Below are positions 55,301 through 64,000 of a DNA stretch of 64,000 nucleotides, one piece after another. Source of the DNA: Pelistega suis. Its GTDB lineage: Bacteria > Pseudomonadota > Gammaproteobacteria > Burkholderiales > Burkholderiaceae_B. The stretch is taken from the NCBI RefSeq assembly GCF_013133795.1, contig NZ_JABGBN010000001.1, positions 496,001 to 560,000 on the forward strand. Reading direction: 5' to 3'. The position numbers and the translations under genes were made by a program. The notes beneath the pieces are model-generated. The model was not told the origin of the DNA. It worked only from the letters and a program-made list of their open reading frames with translations, and searched no databases. Numbering within the stretch: the first letter of the stretch is position 1; every line of letters begins with the position of its first letter.

Positions 55301-55829
55301 TGAGGCCATTCATACCTTAGAAGAGGCTATTCGTAAGATTGATCGCGAAACACGAGAGTTATTGCAAGATACTTTTGATAAGGTCAATGCGCATTTTGGT
55401 GAAATGTTCCCCCGCTTATTTGGTGGTGGTGAAGCGAAATTGCGGATGACGGGTGATGAAATTTTAGATGCAGGTGTGCAGGTCATGGCACAACCACCGG
55501 GTAAACGCAACAGTACGATTCATTTATTATCGGGTGGAGAAAAAGCCCTCACAGCGACAGCATTAGTGTTCGCCTTATTTAAGTTAAATCCAGCACCATT
55601 CTGCCTATTAGACGAAGTGGATGCACCATTGGATGATGCTAATACCGAGCGATATGCGAATTTAGTTTCGAGTATGAGCGACCAAACACAGTTTTTATTT
55701 ATTTCTCATAATAAAATTGCAATGCAAATGGCAAAACAATTAGTTGGGGTTACCATGCAAGAGCAAGGGGTGTCTCGAATTGTGGCAGTAGATATTGATT
55801 CTGCTGTTAAACTAATGGGTGATGCGTAA
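52302..55829 (+). CDS. smc: Chromosome segregation protein SMC
   Basis: SMC ATPase (1175 residues) that organises and segregates the chromosome. The N-terminal Walker A is VGPNGCGKSNIID (about residues 31-43). Two long coiled coils (about 170-500 and 650-1000) flank the hinge near residues 500-640. The C-terminal head has signature HLLSGGEKALTATA and Walker B CLLDEVDAPLDDANTERY. The start is a GTG at 52302, required to give MRLTQIKLSGFKSF; no clear ribosome site is visible. The partner subunits ScpA/ScpB are not here. Confidence 0.96.
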   Translation: MRLTQIKLSGFKSFVDSTVIPVPSQLVGVVGPNGCGKSNIIDAVRWVLGETKASELRGESMQDVIFNGSGTRKPAGRAAVELVFDNSEGRAVGQWSVYAEIAVRRVLTRDGTSSYFINNQQVRRRDVHDIFLGTGLGARGYAIIGQGMINRLIEAKPEELRVYLEEAAGVSRYKERRRETENRLSDTRENLLRVEDIQSELEKQLSKLESQAEVATRYRSLQAEGDKKQFALWLNREENALQEQQRKNAEIEAAQTELEGSTAELRAIENEVESRRQAHYQASDLVHKAQTHFYEANTQVSRLEAEIRHVVDSRQRLGARRTQLNEKIEEWLEQFKHCEEQIVLVEEELAMGVERLEEAKLREEELRTQLPDLETQLKAAAQEREQMRIALSAIEQNLALLGQQQQEANRQLQSLEVRKERLEKEKRELDAPDTERLNQLAEEREVAQENVAVAQERLLEIEEKLPGAEELRRAAQVRSQEESQHLSKLEARLSALVALQEDVQSKGALEPWLQKHDLNRFSRLWQSIHVEQGWETALESVLRERMTALQVHQLEMVAGFAYDAPPARLAFYSKPSAVPLPATPVGLTSLLSLVRVNDPDLKSLLAQWLDGVYIVEDLQTAVKMRNQLKEGTHFVVKQGHMVDAYGVYFYAADSEQAGMLARQQEIENLQKEIRAAQLKADQSIDEVVRAEQAYQHIVSMLAPARQQVSDTTRRAHDVQLAYTQMQSRVEQSNTLTKRLNEDLADTQAQIEELNIMLAECEEKFEQLDMRLGDEQTRYAEAQMQGEDIDGQAESLKEQIREAERQVQEVGFSQRGLQSRLEELKRNRQLSKSQADQAKFELENLNAELFEFDEEATRSGLEDALQVQAEKQAALNEARIHLDNLEASLRESDERRLSIEHSLEPRRAKIMQLQLDAQAARLAVEQFSEQLNLQEVDRDALRAEMRELGENWQKVTWLQSEVQRISRQIEALGPVNLAALDELNEAKTRKEFLDNQHRDLSEAIHTLEEAIRKIDRETRELLQDTFDKVNAHFGEMFPRLFGGGEAKLRMTGDEILDAGVQVMAQPPGKRNSTIHLLSGGEKALTATALVFALFKLNPAPFCLLDEVDAPLDDANTERYANLVSSMSDQTQFLFISHNKIAMQMAKQLVGVTMQEQGVSRIVAVDIDSAVKLMGDA

Positions 55830-55847
55830 TAGGTATTTAGGAAAAAT

Positions 55848-58951
<3,104 letters not shown>

Positions 58952-58968
58952 ATAGTTACTAACGAGGT

Positions 58969-59463
58969 TTACGCCATCAGAGCAAAGAGTGTGGCACCTA
59001 TTTCCCATGCTTGCTCCTCTTGCTCTTTTGTTAGCACTTTCGGAGCTTGAATCGTTTCTGGTGTATCTGCCTGTGTCAATAAAATCTTACTGGGCACGAC
59101 TTCATTTAGACGCCATCCGGTGCAAATAGTACGTAGCTGGCGTAATGCACCAGAACCGTCTGTGCCTGCACCAATAATGGCACTAAATGGACGACCTTCA
59201 AGTTTCCCTAATACATCATAGTAATAAGTATCTAAGCATTCTTTCATTGCTCCACTAAGTGTCCCGAGATTTTCGGGTGCACAAAAAAGATAACTATCCG
59301 CATTGAGTAAATCCTCCAAAGTGACTTCTGGTGCTTGTTTTAACAAAATTTGATGCTCAACGGCTAAACTTTTTTTGATGCTATCTGCTCCCTTTTTTGC
59401 CATAAGTGCAGCTAAACGGGCAGTATGCGTTCGCGAGTGATAGACAATTAACAGGGTTTTCAT
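58969..59463 (-). CDS. Flavodoxin-like/NAD(P)H-dependent FMN reductase family protein
   Basis: A 164-residue flavodoxin-fold protein. The N-terminal strand and phosphate loop KTLLIVYHSRTHTARLAAL and the later SYLFCAPENLGTLSGAMKECLDTYYY fit FMN binding. Its electron partner is unknown. It is a single minus-strand gene between the plus-strand ligA and relA, with 17 bp to the ligA stop. The divergent promoter interval with relA is only 66 bp. Confidence 0.8.
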   Translation of the reverse strand: MKTLLIVYHSRTHTARLAALMAKKGADSIKKSLAVEHQILLKQAPEVTLEDLLNADSYLFCAPENLGTLSGAMKECLDTYYYDVLGKLEGRPFSAIIGAGTDGSGALRQLRTICTGWRLNEVVPSKILLTQADTPETIQAPKVLTKEQEEQAWEIGATLFALMA

Positions 59464-59489
59464 GACTTAATATCCTATGCAATACACGA

Positions 59490-59495
59490 TATAAT
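59490..59495 (+). promoter_or_regulatory. -10 element for relA
   Basis: A perfect TATAAT lies 34 bp before the relA ATG. TTAATA (59467-59472) at 17-bp spacing is a weak -35. Confidence 0.4.
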
Positions 59496-59529
59496 GACAC
59501 AATCATCGTCTCGAATAAATACATAGCGT

Positions 59530-61836
59530 ATGGAAAGTACCGATTTAACCCCTAGTGAATTTGACCAAGCTTGGAAAAACGAGGTTTTTGGTGACTTGAG
59601 TGAAAAAGATCAGGCGTTTCTTAATCGAGTGTTGGCATGGGTCGAACCCTATCTAAAAAATAAGGAATTATTTACACAAGAGCCAGCTATTCATCATGTT
59701 AAAGGTACCTTGAGAGTACTTTCTCTTTTAGAGATGGATGCAACGACGATGGCAGCTGCCTTATTGTCGACCATTACCTTGACATTGGGTGAAGACTCCA
59801 CGCTTGAGGATAGCCAATTTAAGACCAAGGTGATGGATGATTTTGGTGCGGAGCTTTTTGAGTTGGTCGAAGGGGCACAAGCATTAATTCGCATTGGTAC
59901 GGTTGCCTTTTTGGCGCATCAACCCTCTGCAGAACAAGAAAAACTACAACAAGAAATGCTACGTAAAATGCTGTTGGCGATGGCAGCGGACTTGCGAATT
60001 GTACTGATTCGTCTCGCGGCACGATTGCAGACCTTACGGTGGTATGCAGAGAGTAAATTGCCTTGTCCGGCAGAATTGGCATCACAAACGAGTAATATTT
60101 ATGCTCCCTTAGCAAATCGCTTAGGGATTTGGCAGATTAAGTGGGAGATGGAAGATCTTTCATTGCGTTTTTTAAAACCCGATGTTTATCGCGAAATTGC
60201 GGTTAAGTTAGAGGCAACGCGTAAGCAGCGAGAGGAATTGGTCAATAATTTCCTTGATACGCTTCGCAAGGCGCTAGAAGAACAACATATCAAGGCAGAT
60301 ACAGCAGGGCGAGCTAAACATATCTATAGCATCTATAACAAAATGCGGAATAAGTCCTTGGCTTTTGAGGATCTTTATGATTTATTAGCGATTCGTATCA
60401 TTGTTAATAATGAACGCGATTGTTATACCGCTTTATCGATGGTGCATTCACATTGGACGCCCGTGATGGAGGAGTTCGACGATTATATCGCACGACCTAA
60501 GCCTAATGGTTATCGTTCGTTGCATACTGTTGTTAAGGACGAAGCAGGGCATATTTTTGAGGTGCAAATTCGTACCAAACAAATGCATCAATTTGCCGAG
60601 TATGGTATGGCAGCACATTGGCGCTATAAGGAGGCGGGTGCTAAAGGTGGCTCTGTGAGTGCTTCTAGTTTATATGACCGTCAAATCTCATGGATGCGTC
60701 AGCTATTATCGTGGCGCAAAGAGGTGGGGATTACCGAACAAGCAGAGAAAAATCAAACTGTACCGATTGCGGATATTGAGCGTAAAAAAGATGCGCTTCA
60801 AAAAGAAAAAGAAAAGCTAATTCAAACAAAACCAGCGCAAGGTAAGCCTGATCGTATCTATGTGATGACACCGCAAGCACGCTTATTGGAGCTGCCAGAA
60901 GGTAGTACCCCAGTCGATTTTGCTTATTTATTGCATACCGATTTGGGGCATCGTTGTCGCGGAGCCAAAGTAGACGGGCAGTTGGTTTCGTTAAACACCC
61001 CGTTAAAAACAGGACAAACGGTGGAGATTATTGCGGCAAAATCTGGCGGACCATCGCGGGATTGGTTAAATCCTCAATTAGCTTATTTGCGTAGCCCGAG
61101 AGCTAAAGCAAAAGTACGACTATGGTTTAATGCGATTGAATTACAAATTCGTATTAATGCAGGTCAAGAGCAAGTTGAAAAAGAGTTACAGCGCTTAGGT
61201 AAAACGTCTGTGAATTTGGAGCATTTGGCCAGTAAGCTAGGTTTTGCACAGCCAGAAGACCTTTATGTTGCGGTGGCTAAAGATGAGTTCAGCTTGCGCC
61301 AGATTGCCAATGCTTTTATTGAGCAAGAGCCAGAACCGGAGGAGAAAACCTTTTTACCTCGTCAAAGTGCGGCGACAAGTGCGACGATTACCGGTAAAAG
61401 TGGTGTATTAGTGGTGGGTGTGGATTCATTGATGACGCAATTGGCGCGTTGTTGTCATCCAGCACCCCCTGATAAAATTGGTGGATTTGTCACAAGAGGT
61501 CGAGGGGTGTCCATTCACCGTATTAATTGTCCATCCTTTAAAGTACTTCAACAAAAAGAACCCGATCGTATTATTGAAGTAAATTGGGGGGAAACTGACG
61601 AAACCGTTTACCCAGTAAATATCTTTATTACCTCGGTAGATCGCAATGGATTGCTACGAGATATTTCGGAAACATTTGCTAAGATGAAATTAAACGTGGT
61701 GGGTGTTAATACACAGAGTAAAGAGTCCAACGCTTATTTGAACTTTACGGTAGAAATTCGTGACGGTGAGCAATTGAATAAAGCTTTAGCGTCGATTCGC
61801 GAAGTTCAGGGCGTGCTAGATGCTAGACGTGTCTAA
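59530..61836 (+). CDS. relA: (p)ppGpp synthetase RelA
   Basis: Stringent-response alarmone synthetase (768 residues) activated by uncharged tRNA on the ribosome. The N-terminal HD hydrolase domain is degenerate: the HD and ED metal residues are absent (ALLSTITLTLGEDSTLED). The synthetase domain carries EEFDDYIARPKPNGYRSLHT; the acidic ExDD form marks RelA rather than bifunctional SpoT. TGS (about 445-505), a conserved-cysteine region (LARCCHPAPPDKIGGFVTRG) and a C-terminal ACT domain follow. I therefore call RelA, not SpoT. It is divergent from the flavodoxin-like gene. Confidence 0.93.
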   Translation: MESTDLTPSEFDQAWKNEVFGDLSEKDQAFLNRVLAWVEPYLKNKELFTQEPAIHHVKGTLRVLSLLEMDATTMAAALLSTITLTLGEDSTLEDSQFKTKVMDDFGAELFELVEGAQALIRIGTVAFLAHQPSAEQEKLQQEMLRKMLLAMAADLRIVLIRLAARLQTLRWYAESKLPCPAELASQTSNIYAPLANRLGIWQIKWEMEDLSLRFLKPDVYREIAVKLEATRKQREELVNNFLDTLRKALEEQHIKADTAGRAKHIYSIYNKMRNKSLAFEDLYDLLAIRIIVNNERDCYTALSMVHSHWTPVMEEFDDYIARPKPNGYRSLHTVVKDEAGHIFEVQIRTKQMHQFAEYGMAAHWRYKEAGAKGGSVSASSLYDRQISWMRQLLSWRKEVGITEQAEKNQTVPIADIERKKDALQKEKEKLIQTKPAQGKPDRIYVMTPQARLLELPEGSTPVDFAYLLHTDLGHRCRGAKVDGQLVSLNTPLKTGQTVEIIAAKSGGPSRDWLNPQLAYLRSPRAKAKVRLWFNAIELQIRINAGQEQVEKELQRLGKTSVNLEHLASKLGFAQPEDLYVAVAKDEFSLRQIANAFIEQEPEPEEKTFLPRQSAATSATITGKSGVLVVGVDSLMTQLARCCHPAPPDKIGGFVTRGRGVSIHRINCPSFKVLQQKEPDRIIEVNWGETDETVYPVNIFITSVDRNGLLRDISETFAKMKLNVVGVNTQSKESNAYLNFTVEIRDGEQLNKALASIREVQGVLDARRV

Positions 61837-61840
61837 TTAA

Positions 61841-61853
61841 GGCTATAATAGCC
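61841..61853 (+). promoter_or_regulatory. Palindromic -10 region before trpB
   Basis: GGCTATAATAGCC is a perfect 13-bp palindrome that contains TATAAT (61844-61849), 32 bp before the trpB start. It could be a promoter with an overlapping operator; a good -35 is not evident. It starts five bases after the relA stop. Confidence 0.35.
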
Positions 61854-61884
61854 AAATAGTTTTTAATCATTATGTGGAGTCATC

Positions 61885-63084
61885 TTGGAAACGGTTAATT
61901 TACCAGATGAAAAAGGGCATTTTGCTCAATATGGCGGTCTTTTTGTCGCAGAGACATTAATGCATGCCATTACGCAGTTAAAAGATGCTTATGATAAGTA
62001 TAAAAATGATCCGGATTTTTTAGCAGAATTTCATTACGAATTAAAGCATTTTGTCGGTCGACCTAGCCCGATTTACCATGCTAAGCGTTGGTCAGAGGAA
62101 TTGGGTGGTGCACAAATTTGGTTTAAACGTGAAGATTTAAATCATACGGGTGCCCATAAAATTAATAACTGTATCGGTCAAATTCTCTTGGCTCGCCGCA
62201 TGGGTAAAACGCGAATCATTGCGGAAACAGGTGCAGGCATGCATGGTGTAGCGACGGCAACTGTAGCGGCTCGTTATGGTTTAGAGTGTGTTGTGTATAT
62301 GGGGGCAGAGGATGTGCGTCGTCAAGCAGCCAATGTCCACCGTATGAAGTTATTAGGCGCCAAAGTTGTGCCTGTGGAATCTGGATCCAAGACACTAAAA
62401 GACGCGTTAAACGATGCCATGCGTGACTGGGTGGCTAATGTTGATAATACGTTCTACATTATTGGTACGGTGGCAGGACCTCACCCATACCCAATGATGG
62501 TACGTGATTTCCAACAAGTGATTGGTCAAGAATGTATCGCCCAGATGCAAGAGTTCGTAGGTCGTCAGCCTGATTATGTCGTCGCTGCCGTAGGCGGTGG
62601 CTCTAATGCGATGGGTATTTTTTATCCTTATATCCCACAAGCTGATGTGAAGTTATGTGGTGTAGAAGCGGGCGGTGAGGGTATTGATACTCCACGTCAT
62701 TCTGCCTCTATTAATGCAGGTCAAGTCGGTGTCTTACATGGTAATCGTACTTATGTGATGCAGGACGCCGATGGTCAAGTCCAAGAAACACATTCTATTT
62801 CAGCAGGTTTGGACTATCCAGGTGTAGGACCTGAACATGCATGGTTGCATGATACTGGACGAGCAAGTTATGAGGTCATCAATGATGATGAAGCATTACA
62901 AGCTTTCCAAGACTGTTGTCGTCTTGAGGGTATTATTCCTGCATTAGAGTCATCTCATGCGTTGGCTTATGCGGCTAAATTAGCCCCTAGTTTGGCCAAA
63001 GATAAAATTATTTTAGTGAATGTGTCAGGTCGTGGTGACAAAGATATGCATACGGTGGCACAACATTTAGATTTAGCATTATAA
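61885..63084 (+). CDS. trpB: Tryptophan synthase beta chain
   Basis: PLP enzyme (399 residues) joining indole and serine. The PLP lysine is K92 in [14 protein letters not shown]. The phosphate-binding loop is [13 protein letters not shown], and [11 protein letters not shown] and the C-terminal [13 protein letters not shown] are typical. The start is TTG at 61885, preceded by GTGGAG; the first in-frame ATG comes later, inside the conserved region, so TTG is the only reasonable choice. trpA follows nine bases after the stop. Confidence 0.97.
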   Translation: METVNLPDEKGHFAQYGGLFVAETLMHAITQLKDAYDKYKNDPDFLAEFHYELKHFVGRPSPIYHAKRWSEELGGAQIWFKREDLNHTGAHKINNCIGQILLARRMGKTRIIAETGAGMHGVATATVAARYGLECVVYMGAEDVRRQAANVHRMKLLGAKVVPVESGSKTLKDALNDAMRDWVANVDNTFYIIGTVAGPHPYPMMVRDFQQVIGQECIAQMQEFVGRQPDYVVAAVGGGSNAMGIFYPYIPQADVKLCGVEAGGEGIDTPRHSASINAGQVGVLHGNRTYVMQDADGQVQETHSISAGLDYPGVGPEHAWLHDTGRASYEVINDDEALQAFQDCCRLEGIIPALESSHALAYAAKLAPSLAKDKIILVNVSGRGDKDMHTVAQHLDLAL

Positions 63085-63093
63085 GGAAGTCGT

Positions 63094-63918
63094 ATGGCAA
63101 GCTCTAGAATTGATAAAGCGTTTGCGAAAGCAGCAGGTCGTGCGGCCTTAATCCCTTATATTTGCGCAGGTGACCCTAACGCAGAAACAACATTAGCTGT
63201 TATGCATGCTCTGGTTGAAAATGGCTCAGATGTGATTGAATTGGGTATGCCTTTTTCTGATCCTATGGCAGATGGTCCTGTGATTCAATACGCGAGTGAA
63301 CGTGCTATTGCAGCGGGTATGACCTTAAAAAAAGTGTTAGCGATTGTGGCGCAGTTTCGTCAAACAAACACTGACACACCGATTGTGTTAATGGGATATG
63401 CTAATCCGATTGAGGCGATGGGACGTGCTGAATTTGCACAGGCGGCAGCCGAGGTAGGTGTCGATGGTGTTTTAATTGTGGATTATCCTCCAGAAGAATA
63501 CGATGATTTTGGCGATATGCTAAAAGCAAAAGGGATTGATCCTATCTTTTTACTAGCACCAACATCGACGGATGCGCGTATTCAACAGGTGGCTAAAGTA
63601 GCCAGTGGTTATCTCTATTATGTCTCTTTACGTGGTGTGACAGGTTCAGCGAGTTTAAATATTGCTGAAGTTCAAGAACGCGTGAAGAAAATCAAACAAT
63701 ACGTGAGTATCCCAGTAGGTGTAGGTTTTGGCATTTCAGATGCAGAAAGCGCACAAAAAATTGGTTCAGTAGCCGATGCGGTTGTTATTGGTAGTAAATT
63801 AGTTGATACAATGTACAAAGCATTAAATGGTGCTAAGCCTACAGGTCTTGCTCCGGAGGTGGCACAAGCCGCAGGTGAGTGGATTGGTGGTATTGCACAA
63901 GCATTAAAAAATAAATAA
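63094..63918 (+). CDS. trpA: Tryptophan synthase alpha chain
   Basis: TIM-barrel enzyme (274 residues) releasing indole from indole-3-glycerol phosphate. The catalytic glutamate is in [19 protein letters not shown] and the aspartate in [13 protein letters not shown]. The phosphate site is in [11 protein letters not shown]. It forms a channelled complex with TrpB. AAGGAAG precedes the ATG. It is followed nine bases later by accD. Confidence 0.98.
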   Translation: MASSRIDKAFAKAAGRAALIPYICAGDPNAETTLAVMHALVENGSDVIELGMPFSDPMADGPVIQYASERAIAAGMTLKKVLAIVAQFRQTNTDTPIVLMGYANPIEAMGRAEFAQAAAEVGVDGVLIVDYPPEEYDDFGDMLKAKGIDPIFLLAPTSTDARIQQVAKVASGYLYYVSLRGVTGSASLNIAEVQERVKKIKQYVSIPVGVGFGISDAESAQKIGSVADAVVIGSKLVDTMYKALNGAKPTGLAPEVAQAAGEWIGGIAQALKNK

Positions 63919-63927
63919 GGAATGACA

Positions 63928-64000
63928 ATGAGTTGGTTAGATAAAGTATTACCACGCATTAAAAAATCAGAAAGCAGTAATCGTCGAGTTCCTGAAGGTC
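63928..64000 (+). CDS. accD: Acetyl-CoA carboxylase carboxyltransferase subunit beta (5' end only)
   Basis: Only the first 24 codons are in the window. The start MSWLDKVLPRIKKSES is the conserved AccD N-terminus that precedes the zinc finger, and trpB-trpA-accD is a common order in Betaproteobacteria. I chose the ATG at 63928 after AAGGAATG; another in-frame ATG lies two codons upstream. The product is part of the enzyme making malonyl-CoA for fatty acid synthesis. Confidence 0.88.
   Translation, partial: MSWLDKVLPRIKKSESSNRRVPEG

Noticed and set aside
59530-61836. Bifunctional SpoT annotation for the alarmone enzyme
   Set aside because: The HD hydrolase metal residues are missing and the synthetase motif is the acidic ExDD type, which indicates RelA.

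Overview
The window is a stretch of chromosome from a betaproteobacterium, most likely a lower-GC member of the Alcaligenaceae (Pelistega- or Taylorella-like). This is inferred from gene order and protein style: glyQ-glyS-gmhB, tpiA-secG-tRNA-Leu-nuoA-N-DUF2818, serB/mfd/ispD-ispF, a RisA/RisS-type two-component pair, smc-zipA-ligA and trpB-trpA-accD. No rRNA, 16S marker or plasmid/phage replication gene is present, so the genus is a guess.

Layout. 1-3408 (minus): gmhB (cut by the window edge), glyS, glyQ. 3646-6052 (plus): a crotonase-family hydratase and a class I fumarase. 6327-11944 (plus): a complete dipeptide/oligopeptide ABC importer, with a terminator-like hairpin between the binding protein and the permeases. 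11945-12412: a non-coding interval holding one diverged copy of a dispersed repeat. 12413-15808 (plus): an S4-domain RNA-binding protein, a small oxidoreductase-like protein, a quinone oxidoreductase, a GNAT acetyltransferase, tpiA, secG and tRNA-Leu(GAG). 15809-20255 (minus): a probable accessory insert with an IclR regulator, a YfcC-type carrier, an S15/CocE hydrolase and a small ORF scar next to the tRNA. 20551-35610 (plus): the whole 14-gene complex I operon plus a DUF2818 protein. 35630-37723 (minus): a BenE-type transporter and serB. 37912-38549 (plus): a VapBC toxin-antitoxin pair. 38555-41998 (minus): mfd. 42064-42590: two near-identical tandem copies (about 243 bp each) and a third partial copy of the repeat seen at 12 kb. 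42694-44686 (plus): ispD, ispF and a glycosyltransferase. 44814-46033 (minus): ahpD and ahpC. 46109-48285 (minus): a RisS/RisA two-component system. 48481-50702 (plus): a TsaB-RimI fusion and a uracil-DNA-glycosylase-like protein without the usual Fe-S cysteines. 50800-52110 (minus): an LplT-type transporter. 52302-58951 (plus): smc, zipA, ligA. 58969-59463 (minus): a flavodoxin-like protein. 59530-64000 (plus): relA, trpB, trpA and the start of accD.

How it fits together. Most of the window is core metabolism and information processing: respiration (complex I, fumarase), peptide uptake, isoprenoid precursor synthesis, tryptophan synthesis, DNA repair and chromosome handling, the stringent response and peroxide defence.

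The parts most worth a second look are: the dispersed repeat family at 12 kb and 42 kb, whose substitutions are mostly synonymous in one frame although no intact gene is visible in the 12-kb copy; the insert between tRNA-Leu and nuoA; leader hairpins that overlap or replace the Shine-Dalgarno sequence of three genes (fumarase, benE, S15 hydrolase); the TsaB-RimI fusion; the cysteine-less glycosylase; and an apparently internally duplicated DUF2818 protein. I found no CRISPR array, intact prophage, complete insertion sequence or secondary-metabolite cluster.
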